A stretch of DNA of 64,000 nucleotides, from positions 186,001 through 250,000 of the forward strand of contig JAOSJO010000012.1 in NCBI GenBank assembly GCA_027494055.1, in the 5' to 3' direction. Of this stretch, positions 1-8,043 are shown one piece after another. The notes beneath the pieces were generated by a model. It worked only from the letters and a program-made list of their open reading frames with translations. It was not told where the DNA came from and searched no databases. The position numbers and the translations under genes are program-made. This DNA is from Anaerolineae bacterium. GTDB lineage: Bacteria > Chloroflexota > Anaerolineae > Aggregatilineales > JAFGMM01. Within the stretch, counting starts at the first letter, position 1. Every line of letters starts with the position of its first letter.

Positions 1-756
1 CATGTCGGCCTGGTCGAGCGCCTCGGCGGCGCGCGCCCGCAACGTATCGAAGTCGTCCGCGATGACGCCAAACAGGCGGGGGACGCCGCCCACCGCGCGC
101 ACCTGCGCCGCGACGGTGTACGAGTTGATGTCGCGGACCTGCCCCGGCTTGAGCGCAGCGTCAGGCGGGATCACCTCGTCGCCGGTCGAGAGGATTGCCA
201 CGACGGGCCGCCGCGCCACCCTGACCTGAGTGATACCGAGCGCCAGCAGCCCGCCGACGTCCTGCGCGCGCAGCACGTGGCCGGCCGGCAACACCTCGTC
301 GCCCGGCTTGATGTCCTCACCGACCTGGATCACGTTCTCGCCGGCCGCCACCGCGCGGACGACCTCGATCTCGCCGTCTCCGGCCGGCTGCGTGTTTTCG
401 ACCATCACCGCCGCGTCCGCGCCCGGCGGGATTGCGCCCCCGGTGTGCACAATGGCCGCCTGCCCACGTCCGACCTGCACCGCCGGCATCTGCCCCATCG
501 GCACTTCACCGACCACGCGCAGGTAGGCCGGCAGCGCCGAGGTTGCGCCATGCGTGTCCGCGCCGCGCACCGCGTAGCCGTCGACGGTGCTGCGCGCGAA
601 GGCCGGCAGCGCCTCCGGGCTGCGCAGCCGCTCGGCGGTCACGCGCCCCAGTGCATCAGCAGTCTCGACTGTCTCCACATCAACGGCCGGCGTCAGCGCC
701 TCGAACCAGCGCGCGCGCGCCTCCGCAATGGCTGTCAGGGTAAAGAATTCCGGCAT
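1..756 (-). CDS. moeA: Molybdopterin molybdenumtransferase MoeA, 3' part beyond window
   Basis: Cytoplasmic enzyme that inserts molybdate into adenylylated molybdopterin, the last common step of molybdenum cofactor synthesis. The window holds the first 252 residues, uninterrupted from an ATG with AAGG about 6 bases upstream; the gene leaves the left edge. Family marks are visible in order: STVDGYAV (residues 56-63), HTGGAIPPGADAAVM, GEDIKPGDEV, ILSTGDEVIPP and DINSYTVAAQ, which are the substrate-facing segments of MoeA proteins. A likely client in the same window is the molybdenum hydroxylase at 19755-22717. The recognition is from sequence patterns; the missing C-terminal part cannot be assessed. 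Confidence 0.93.
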   Translation of the reverse strand, partial: MPEFFTLTAIAEARARWFEALTPAVDVETVETADALGRVTAERLRSPEALPAFARSTVDGYAVRGADTHGATSALPAYLRVVGEVPMGQMPAVQVGRGQAAIVHTGGAIPPGADAAVMVENTQPAGDGEIEVVRAVAAGENVIQVGEDIKPGDEVLPAGHVLRAQDVGGLLALGITQVRVARRPVVAILSTGDEVIPPDAALKPGQVRDINSYTVAAQVRAVGGVPRLFGVIADDFDTLRARAAEALDQADM

Positions 757-1086
757 CGCATACCTTGCTCAAACTCAACATATCTGCGTTCTAACATAGT
801 TATACTGGATTGTGGCGCAAATGGCGTAATCCACGCCCCTTGCCTGGCCCCAGTCCTGTCCCTGGCCCCCGCAAACCGGGTAGCATCCCGAATGGTTGGA
901 ACTATCCTGCAAGAGCACAGCGTGCTGTGTTCCTACCAACCGCCATATCTGGCGGTAGGGGCGACCCGGCGGGTCGCCCCTACGCCCTGTACATCTCAAG
1001 GTTAATGACGGGCGCATACCCATGCCGTGATTCTGTGAAGACATTACCAGGGCAAGATGTCAAAATGCTTTCGTCGTCGGGGGAAG
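757..1086. other. Gene-free stretch with three successive hairpins
   Basis: This 330-base gap lies between the start of moeA and the stop of the response regulator. It contains short inverted repeats in series: CACAG/CTGTG near 916-929, CCGCCA/TGGCGG at 940-955, and the strong REP palindrome at 955-983. No supported open reading frame was found. The region must also hold the moeA promoter, but I could not pick a convincing one. Confidence 0.5.
955..983. repeat. REP-like palindrome, GGC loop (family 1, copy a)
   Basis: A perfect 13-base stem (955-967 with 971-983) closed by a GGC loop; the core reads GGGGCGACCCGGCGGGTCGC. Related copies are at 23027-23055 and 23382-23409, inside and beside the RAYT transposase gene. 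Weaker relatives are at 8001-8020 and 31489-31511. The structure and the link to a RAYT point to a REP element mobilised in trans. Confidence 0.8.
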
Positions 1087-1790
1087 TCAGCCCTGCGCCA
1101 GCTGGTAGCCGACGCCCGGTTCGCTGATGATGTAGGTCGGTGCGCCAGGGTTAGGTTCCAGCTTGCGGCGCAGCCGCCAGACCACCGCGCGCAGGATGGG
1201 CACATCCTCGCAGTATTCCTTCCCCCATACCTGGTCCAGCAGGTGTGCGTGGCTGAGGACGCGGTTGGGGTGCCGTGCGAACTCAACCAGCAGCCGGTAT
1301 TCCGTCGGCGTGAGGTGAACGCCTTTGCTGCCCATGAAGACTTCCCGGCGCGCGAAGTCGATGCGCAGATCGCGGTTGCGGTATACGGCGCTGCCGGGGG
1401 CGCTGTCCTTCTCCGGGACCGGGCGGGCGCGCCGCAGCACGGCCTCAATCCGCGCCTGAAGCTCGCGGCTGCCAAACGGCTTCGTCAGGTAGTCGTCCGC
1501 GCCCATGCGTAGACCGCGTACCTTGTCGTCCTCGTTGTCGTTGGCAGTCAGGATGATGACCGGAACGTCGGAGAAGGTGCGCACCTCTTCCAGCACCGCG
1601 TACCCGTCCTTGCCCGGTATCCCCAGGTCAAGCAGGATCAGGTCAGGGCAATGGTGGGCGACCTGTTCCAGCGCCTGCAGGCCATCCTCGGCGGTGACCA
1701 CCGCATAGCCCCCAGTTGCAGGTTGGCGCTGAGGAAGCGAAGCAGCCGCACTTCATCGTCCACCGCCAGGATCACAGGGTTTTCGCGCAT
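1087..1790 (-). CDS. OmpR-family response regulator (frameshift at 1709-1713)
   Basis: DNA-binding two-component output protein. The N-terminal receiver starts MRENPVILAVDDEVRLL at ATG 1790. The frame is then lost in a run of five C at 1709-1713 and resumes as VVTAEDGLQALEQ. The phosphoacceptor Asp is in LILLDLGIPGKDGY and the switch Lys in YLTKPF. The C-terminal winged helix (HLTPTEYRLLVEFARHPNRV and RAVVWRLRRKLEPNP) is of the OmpR/PhoB type. One missing G in the homopolymer restores about 234 residues. The start overlaps the upstream receiver gene by 19 bases, so it is probably translated with it and with the kinase at 2158-4893. Confidence 0.9.
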
Positions 1791-2161
1791 GGCTCCTCGA
1801 TCATCTCTTTTACCACCTGGACCAGCTCGCCGGCGCTGATCGGCTTCACCAGCACGCGCGCGACGCCCAGGGCGCGCGCCTGTTCCTTGATCTCCGGGTC
1901 CGCCGACGCCGTAATAATCGCAACGACGAAGTCGCGGCGCGCGATCTGGTCCTTCAGGCATTCCAGCACGTCCCAACCGCTGAAGCGGGGCATCGCGAGG
2001 TCGAGGAGGAGCAGGTCAGGCGGCTGCGCCTGGACCGCCGCCAGACCCTCGCGCCCGCTGGCGAACCACTCCACCTGATAGCCCTCAAGCTCCAGCGTGA
2101 ACTGCGTCAGGCTGCCGAGCGCCTCGTTGTCCTCAATGATCACCACGCGCCTGCCCGTCAT
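1772..2161 (-). CDS. Single-domain response regulator (receiver only)
   Basis: A 129-residue receiver with no output domain. It has acidic residues E10/D11, phosphoacceptor D54 in LLLLDLAMP, T84 and K106 in VLVKPIS, so it should be phosphorylatable. It lies between the kinase gene, which it overlaps by 4 bases (ATGA at 2158-2161), and the OmpR regulator. That spacing suggests translational coupling and a place in one phosphotransfer chain. It could act as a phosphate sink, as an intermediate, or through protein contacts; the sequence does not decide. Confidence 0.9.
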   Translation of the reverse strand: MTGRRVVIIEDNEALGSLTQFTLELEGYQVEWFASGREGLAAVQAQPPDLLLLDLAMPRFSGWDVLECLKDQIARRDFVVAIITASADPEIKEQARALGVARVLVKPISAGELVQVVKEMIEEPCAKTL

Positions 2162-4893
2162 TCGAGCGCCTCAACCTCGCTTTCCCGCGCGGCAAACGCT
2201 GCGCCGTCCTGCCGATCACCCACAGGGAGCGTGAAAGAGAAACAGCTTCCCCTGTCTGGCTCGCTCTCCACCCAGATGCGCCCGCCGTGCGCCTCCACAA
2301 GCCCCTTGCAGATCGCCAGCCCCAACCCAATGCCGCGTGTTCTCCAATCCTGGGTGTGCACGCCCCGGAAGAAGCGGTCGAACAGGTTCTCCCTTTGTTC
2401 AGGCGGAATGCCCGGCCCCCCATCGGCAACCTGCACCAGAACGCGCCCATCTTCAACCGATGCGCTGACGTGGATCGAGGTTCCGGGCGGGGTGTACTTC
2501 GCGGCGTTTTCGACGAGATTGTTGATCACCTGCCGCACGCGGCGCGGGTCAACGACGAGATTCGGGAGGTCGTCGGCGCAGGTCGCCGTGATCGCGTGCT
2601 CCGGGTAGAGATCCGCCATGTCACGGCAGACGCCCTGGATGATCGGCGCGAGATGCACCCGCTCCTTGCTCACCTTCAGCATCCCCGCCTCAATGCGCGA
2701 CATATCAAGCAGGTTCGCAATCAGTTCTGTCAGCCGGTCGGTCTCCGCGTCGATGGTTTCCAGGAACTCCCGGAGCGTCTCGGAGTCGAGGCGCGCCAGG
2801 TAGTCGATGATCGTTGTGGTGTAGCCCTTGATCGACGCCAACGGCGTCCGCAACTCGTGCGAGACGACCGAGAGCAACTGCGACTTGAGCCGGTCCGCCT
2901 CCTCCGCGCGCTCTTTGGCGGCGTACAGCTCGTCCAGGAGGCCCAGCATGGCAAGGTTCATTTCCTGGAGCGCGGCGTTGGTCTTCTGGTACGCAACGGT
3001 GCGCTGGCGCACCTGCACCTCAAATTCGTCGCGCGCCTGCCGCACGTGCTCGTACAACTCCGCGTTCTGGATCGCCACCTGCACGCTGGCGGAGAGCGCC
3101 TGCAACTTGGCGACGTCCTCATCGGTGAACCTGCCGCCGCGCTTGTTCACGCCCCCGAAGACGCCGATGACCCTGTCGCCCCTGAACAGCGGCACCGTGA
3201 TCAGGGTGCGAATCTGCCCCAACACCGCCCGCAATTCGGGAGACGTATACGTTTCCGGCAGGTCGCTCTGGACCTGGGGCTGGCCTGTCTGGAACGCTAT
3301 CCAGCCGAGGCTCCCTTCACCGGGGATCACGCGCGGTAGCGGTTCGTCTCCGTCCCAGTCCGTAGAGGCGATACATACAAGCCGGTTTGCCTCTGGCTCC
3401 GCCAGCAGGACCGCCGCGTGCTCGGCGTCGATCAGCTCCTTGACCTGCCACACCACCGTCTCCAGGACCTCGCGCCGGTCCAGCGAACGGCCCACGGCCT
3501 CCGATGTCGCGCGCAGGCTCTCGGCGATCTCGCGCTGCCGGCGCTCGGCCTCGAACAACTTGGCGTTGCGGATCGCCGTGCCGATCTCGCGCGCCGCCGC
3601 CATGAGCACCACAATCGAGCGGCCCGATATGGAGAGCGGGCGCCGGCTCGCGACGAGCGCCACGCCCAACACCTCGTCGCCCACCAACAGCGGCACGAAG
3701 ACCAGCGCGTTGACGCCGAGCTGTCCCAACCGCCGGGTTGCGCGATGGGTTGCATTCTGCGAAGTCTCCACCAGCACAGGCGCGCGCAGTTCCAGGATGT
3801 CGCCCACCGCGCTGTCACCGCCCCAGAACGCCCCGACGGCCTCAGCGATCTCCGGCGGGAAGTTCAGGTTGGCGGCGAGGCTCAGCTCAGCGCTCGCCTC
3901 GTCGATCAGGTAGATCGCCGCCGACTCCGATGTCGTCGCCAGAGACAGCGCGGTCAGCGCCGTCTGCAGCACGACATCGAGGTGCAGCGAGCGATTGACC
4001 ACGGTCACGATCTCGTTGATCGCAGCCAATTCCGTGAGCCATTGATAGCGCTCGCGCTCCGCGTCACGGCGCGCGGTCACGTCGCGCGCGATGACCATGA
4101 CGCGCGCATCGGCGCCAATCGGGACGATGTCAAACTCGACGTACCGCTGCGCGCCATCCGGGTAGTGCAGCGCACGCTCCACTTTGAGCATGGGCTTGCC
4201 CTCCGCCACGTGCGCCCGGATAGTTTCAATTTCCTCAGGTGTCACCGCGCCGCCGACGCGTTCGAGGATCCGCGCCGGCTGCCCGACAACCGATCTGCGC
4301 GTGTAGCCGGTGAGCCTCTCGAACTGAGGGTTCACTTCGTCAATCCGCATATCTGGCCCGATCAGAATGATGGCTTCAGCGGCGCACTCAAACATCTGCC
4401 GATAAACGGTCTCTGCGCCCACGGCGCGCTGTAGCAACTGAAGTCGGTCGGAGAACGCTTCATACAGCCGGGAATCGACGTTTGCGAAACCACGCCCAAC
4501 GACAAAAAGCACGAATTCGACGACCAGAGCCGCCATGACGAGATGAAAGCCGTTGACAACCACCAGGCTTGGGCTGGCGATGCCGGCCTGGACAAGCGCC
4601 AACGCCAGAACGCTGCCGATGAGCAGCAGCGCGCCGACCGTCAGCCGCAATGGACGGCTGCGCAGTTCCGCGGACCAGGCGACGGTAGCCAGGATCACCA
4701 GTTCAGCGCCGAACAGCAGATTGAATAGCGCGTCTTTGTGAAGGACAAAGAGCCGCGTAAAGCCAATGAGCAGCTGCCAGCCGCCAAACAGGGCAAGCAA
4801 CACAGTCGCCCAGAGCGCCACGCCCCGCCGCCACCCGTGCGCTGACGCCCATGCGGTACCAGACGCGCGCGCGCGGTCAGTTTCAGACGCCAT
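2158..4893 (-). CDS. Membrane multi-sensor histidine kinase (PAS-GAF-GAF-HisKA-HATPase)
   Basis: A 911-residue intact kinase. Four hydrophobic helices lie within about residues 25-135 with little extracellular loop, so sensing is probably in the membrane or cytoplasm. A PAS domain follows at about 157-277 (FECAAEAIILIGPD), then two GAF domains (about 290-450 and 460-620). After a short coiled linker comes the HisKA box SVVSHELRTPLASIKGY with the phospho-accepting H679, then an HATPase domain with the N box NNLVENAAKYTPPG and G boxes GGPGIPPEQ and GIGLGLAICKGL. It is the second gene of the FHA-kinase-regulator-regulator operon. The signal is unknown. Confidence 0.95.
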   Translation of the reverse strand: MASETDRARASGTAWASAHGWRRGVALWATVLLALFGGWQLLIGFTRLFVLHKDALFNLLFGAELVILATVAWSAELRSRPLRLTVGALLLIGSVLALALVQAGIASPSLVVVNGFHLVMAALVVEFVLFVVGRGFANVDSRLYEAFSDRLQLLQRAVGAETVYRQMFECAAEAIILIGPDMRIDEVNPQFERLTGYTRRSVVGQPARILERVGGAVTPEEIETIRAHVAEGKPMLKVERALHYPDGAQRYVEFDIVPIGADARVMVIARDVTARRDAERERYQWLTELAAINEIVTVVNRSLHLDVVLQTALTALSLATTSESAAIYLIDEASAELSLAANLNFPPEIAEAVGAFWGGDSAVGDILELRAPVLVETSQNATHRATRRLGQLGVNALVFVPLLVGDEVLGVALVASRRPLSISGRSIVVLMAAAREIGTAIRNAKLFEAERRQREIAESLRATSEAVGRSLDRREVLETVVWQVKELIDAEHAAVLLAEPEANRLVCIASTDWDGDEPLPRVIPGEGSLGWIAFQTGQPQVQSDLPETYTSPELRAVLGQIRTLITVPLFRGDRVIGVFGGVNKRGGRFTDEDVAKLQALSASVQVAIQNAELYEHVRQARDEFEVQVRQRTVAYQKTNAALQEMNLAMLGLLDELYAAKERAEEADRLKSQLLSVVSHELRTPLASIKGYTTTIIDYLARLDSETLREFLETIDAETDRLTELIANLLDMSRIEAGMLKVSKERVHLAPIIQGVCRDMADLYPEHAITATCADDLPNLVVDPRRVRQVINNLVENAAKYTPPGTSIHVSASVEDGRVLVQVADGGPGIPPEQRENLFDRFFRGVHTQDWRTRGIGLGLAICKGLVEAHGGRIWVESEPDRGSCFSFTLPVGDRQDGAAFAARESEVEALE

Positions 4894-4953
4894 TAGCTGC
4901 TAACCTGGAAACACTCTCTCTTCGTGTCAGCTTCGATAACGTCGCTGCAGTTG

Positions 4954-5455
4954 TTATTTGAAGAAGACTCTCAGGACCAGTTCCCCCAGGCGGATCTCGT
5001 CGCCATCGCGCAACACGCGCGGCCTGTGAGGGATCAGTTGCTCGCCGTTGAGGAAAGTATGGTTCACGCTGCCGAGATCAACGAGCGTCAGCGCCTCGTC
5101 CTCCCTCGCGCGTGATTGCTGCGTGCAACCGCGAGACTCCCTTGTTGTAAGCGTCGTAGGGACTGAGATCGAGGTCCGGTCCCTTCTGGCTCCGTTTGTC
5201 GCTGCGGCCCAATACGATCTGCCGGGCGGGAAGCACCGTGATCGATTCCGACTCGCTCGGAATATACAGCACCAGCTCGTTGTCTGGGCCGAAGTGCGCC
5301 GTCCCCCAGGTCGCGTGCGCCTCAGGCTCGCCAGCCGAGCGGCGAAGCTTCCTGGTTGTGACGGCAGTCTTCAGATCCACCAGGCCGTTGCCGCAGACCT
5401 TGCAGATCAAAGTCCCCTCGTGATTCTCAGCGTGACAGCGCGGACATTCAATCAT
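4954..5455 (-). CDS. Zinc-ribbon FHA-domain protein (frameshift near 5103)
   Basis: A small cytoplasmic protein of about 166 residues. It starts MIECPRCHAENHEG with a four-Cys zinc ribbon (CPRC and CKVC), then a spacer, then an FHA phosphothreonine-binding domain with VLGRSD, GVSRLHAAI and, after the frameshift, VNHTFLNGEQL and LRDGDEIRLGELVLRVFF. The reading frame breaks at the GGG run at 5103-5105; removing one base joins the two halves of the FHA fold. Zinc-ribbon plus FHA proteins usually dock onto Ser/Thr-phosphorylated partners. Its position 60 bases ahead of the kinase suggests it feeds into the same signalling unit. Confidence 0.85.
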
Positions 5456-5631
5456 TGCTCGCCTTGACACCTCGTGGCACTGCAAACGAACACAACATCA
5501 GGAACCTGTATCGCAACAAGAACGTCCCCATTATCGCACAAACGGTCAGCGGATGTCCAGCGCACGCCCACGCGGGGTGCGTTCCATCTTGGGGGCACCG
5601 CCAGCAATCCGCCAATGCTCTGCCTGTTTTG

Positions 5632-5655
5632 CCTCACCCCCGGCCCCCTCTCCAT
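5632..5655. repeat. CCTCACCCCC-type dispersed repeat, half copy (family 3)
   Basis: The sequence CCTCACCCCCGGCCCCCTCT matches the left half of the longer inverted element at 18627-18690. Only one arm is present here, so it is a decayed or partial copy. It lies in the gene-free stretch 5456-5831. Confidence 0.55.
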
Positions 5656-5670
5656 AATGACACGTTAACA

Positions 5671-5751
5671 GCCCGCCGACTGAAGTCGGCGGCTAATCGT
5701 CGCCGAGATCCATGATCGAGGGGATTTTTAGCCCGCGACTTCAGTCGCGGG
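5671..5751. repeat. Paired-hairpin repeat, BIME-like (family 2, copy A)
   Basis: Two short hairpins in opposite orientation are separated by about 40 bases. The first has an 8-base stem with a TGAA loop (5673-5680/5685-5692). The second has the stem CCCGCGAC/GTCGCGGG with a TTCA loop (5732-5739/5744-5751). The whole unit recurs at 44349-44430, sharing TAATCGTCGCCGA and the complete second hairpin. The arrangement resembles bacterial interspersed mosaic elements built from inverted REP pairs. Confidence 0.8.
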
Positions 5752-5831
5752 ATGAAGAACAAGGTATCTAATGGATTACACCCCTGCGCGCAAGTCGGCG
5801 CATCCTGGAATACACCCCGCGCGGTCGCGCG

Positions 5832-6814
5832 TCATTCCATCGGGTACTTCAGGCCCCACTGCGCGCGGATCGCGTCCAGCGTCTGCATGATGGACAGCGA
5901 CTCGTCCAGCGGCATGGCGTCGCTCTCCAGCCGGCCTTCGTGCAGGCAGCGCCCGACCTCCGCCGCCTCGTAGTTGTAGCCGTTGCCCTCAAACGGCGCT
6001 TCGATCACCTGGTCGTCCTGCCCCTCCAGCGATAGCGTGAGCGCGGCGGGCGTCCACCACTGCCGGTGGAGGTGGATGCGCCCCGCCGTGCCCAGGATGT
6101 GGGCCGCCTGCGGCGTAACCGTCCGCAAGGCCGATAGAAGCACGGCCAGTTGCCCGTTCTCATAGCCCAGGATGACCACCGACTGCTCATCCACGCCCGT
6201 CTCACCGAGGTCCGCCATGCCCGTAATGCGCGTTGGCGCGCCAAGCACCATCGACGCCAGCGACACCGGGTAGACGCCCACGTCCAGCAGCGCGCCGCCG
6301 GCCAGCTCAGGATCGAACAGCCGGCTGGCCGGGTCGAACGGCATACGGAAGCCCAGGTCGGCCAGCAACATCCGTACCTCGCCGATGACGCCCGCGCTGA
6401 GCATCTCGCGCACCCTCCCCATAAGGGGGAAGAAGCGCGTCCACATCGCCTCCATCAAGAAGCGCTTCTTCACACGCGCGGCGCGGATCATCTCCGCCGC
6501 CTCCGCCGCGTTGACGGCAAGCGGCTTCTCGCACAGCACGGCCTTGCCGGCGTCCAGGCAGAGGAGGGTGTTCTCTTTGTGCAGGTTGTGCGGCGTCGCG
6601 ATGTAAACCGCGTCGATATCCGGGTCGTTTGCCAGGTCGGCGTATGTCGCGTGGCGGCGGGGCGCGCCGAACAGGTCGGCGAAGGCGTCTGCAGATTGCT
6701 GCGTCCGCGAGCCGACCGCGACGAGTTCCGCGTCGGAGATCGCAGCCAGGCCCTCGCGAACTGCGCGGCGATGTTCCCGGTCCCCATGATGCCCCAACGG
6801 ATTGTGTCAGCCAT
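5832..6814 (-). CDS. Gfo/Idh/MocA family NAD(P)-dependent oxidoreductase (frameshift near 6763)
   Basis: Dehydrogenase of about 327 residues. The Rossmann start MADTIRWGIMGTGNIAAQF (GxGxxA nucleotide loop) is read from ATG 6814. A one-base loss near 6763 then shifts the frame to EGLAAISDAELVAVGSR. The family's conserved CEKPLAVN catalytic-lysine motif is present, followed by MEAMWTRFFP, a segment typical of the dihydrodiol-dehydrogenase-like branch. The C-terminal alpha/beta substrate domain is complete. The substrate, probably a sugar, polyol or diol, cannot be deduced. It lies downstream of the nifJ pair but is separated by a hairpin terminator, so it may be its own unit. Confidence 0.88.
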
Positions 6815-6860
6815 ACCGCCCCCGTAATCACTCACCTGCCACGATTACCGCGCTATCTCA

Positions 6861-6890
6861 AACAGGGGCACGGATGCCGTGCCCCTGTTG
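6861..6890 (-). terminator. Hairpin terminator after the nifJ-DHOD transcript
   Basis: An 11-base stem CAGGGGCACGG/CCGTGCCCCTG (6863-6873 with 6877-6887) has an ATG/CAT loop. On the minus strand it is followed by a short T-rich tail (TTTGAG). It lies 36 bases after the stop of the DHOD-like gene. Confidence 0.55.
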
Positions 6891-6925
6891 AGAGGTCTAT
6901 GTACGCCTACCGCAGTGCGGCCTGT

Positions 6926-7952
6926 CTATTCCAGCACGCGGAAGCCCTGCCCTGCCGGGTCTGGCCTCCACGATTGTAGCACCTTCATGTAGTTTGCGCG
7001 CTCGAAGGCGGCCGGCTCGTTGACGTGCTGCTGGCTCATGCTGCCCTGCATCTGCCTGATGGAGTCGTACTCGTTCTCCGTCATCCAGGCGACAATCTCG
7101 TTGAGGAGTTCGCCAATGCGCCCGACGCCGTTCTTGAGCAGCTCCGACGCGATCATGGTCACCTTCGCGCCGGCCATCATCCCCTTGAGCACATCGCTGT
7201 AGGTATGCACGCCGCTCGTGATCGCAAGGTCAACCGGGATGCGCCCGTAGAGGATCGCCACCCAGCGCAGCGGCAGGCGCATCTCATACGACGTGCTTAG
7301 CGACAGGCGCGGCACCACCTTCCAGCGCTTCCAGGTCGAGGTCTGGCTGGTAGAATCGGTTGAACAGCACCAGCGCGTCCGCCCCGGCGTCGGCGAGACG
7401 CTGCGCCATGTTCGCCGTCGCGCTGAAGAACGGGCTGAGCTTGATCGCCACCGGTATCGAGACGCTGGCCTTCACGTCGCTGAGGATGTCCACGTACATC
7501 TGCTCGACCTCAGCGCCGGTCAGCGCGGGGTTGGTCGGGATGTAGTAGACGTTCAGTTCCAGCCCGTCCGCGCCCGCTTCCTCGATCCTCCTGGCGTACT
7601 CGATCCACCCGCCGGTCGAGACCCCGTTCAGGCTCCCGATAATGGGGATGTCCACCGCCGCCTTCGCCTGGCTCAGAAGGTTGAGGTACTCCTCCGGGCC
7701 GATGTTATAGGTCGGCAGGTCAGGGTAGTAGCTCAGCGCCTCGGCAAAGCTCTCGGTGCCGTAGTTCAGGAAGTGGTCCAGCGTCTCGCTCTCGTGCGTG
7801 ATCTGCTCCTCGAAGAGCGAGTACATCACCACGGCGGCAGCGCCGGCGTCCTCCATCCGGCGGATGCCGTCAACGCTCTCAGACAGCGGCGACGAGGACG
7901 GCACGATCGGATTCTTGAGGGGGATCCCCATGTAGGTTGTCGTCAGGTCCAT
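6926..7952 (-). CDS. Dihydroorotate dehydrogenase-like flavoprotein (frameshift near 7314)
   Basis: TIM-barrel FMN protein of the class I dihydroorotate dehydrogenase superfamily, about 342 residues from ATG 7952, with GGAGGGAG as ribosome site about 11 bases upstream. N-terminal [44 protein letters not shown] and ALVLFNRF follow the barrel strands. After a one-base shift near 7314 the frame continues [20 protein letters not shown]. It lies 91 bases after nifJ on the same strand. This pairing with pyruvate:ferredoxin oxidoreductase hints at an electron-transfer role rather than pyrimidine synthesis, but that is inference. Confidence 0.85.
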
Positions 7953-8000
7953 GTTTCTCTCTCGCTCCCTCCGCAGGCATTCGTGTGGAAAAGGTGTACG

Positions 8001-8020
8001 TGGGGGCGCGGCGCGCCCCA
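8001..8020. repeat. Short GC palindrome with GGC loop (family 1-like)
   Basis: GGGGCGC/GCGCCCC with a GGC loop (8003-8009/8013-8019) lies in the gap between nifJ and the DHOD-like gene. It shares stem start and loop with the REP copies at 955-983 and 23027-23055. It may also form in the mRNA between the two genes. Confidence 0.5.
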
Positions 8021-8043
8021 TCTTGTGTCAGTCCGAACCCGGC

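Noticed and set aside
2287-3339. Long plus-strand open frame of 350 codons opposite the histidine kinase
   Set aside because: It is the complement of a strongly conserved kinase with intact motifs; the translated product is Arg/His-rich without any recognisable pattern. GC-rich DNA gives many such shadow frames.
5100-5470. Programmed frameshifting in the FHA gene
   Set aside because: No slippery heptamer with downstream structure was evident, and similar one-base shifts occur in many unrelated genes of the window, so an error is simpler.
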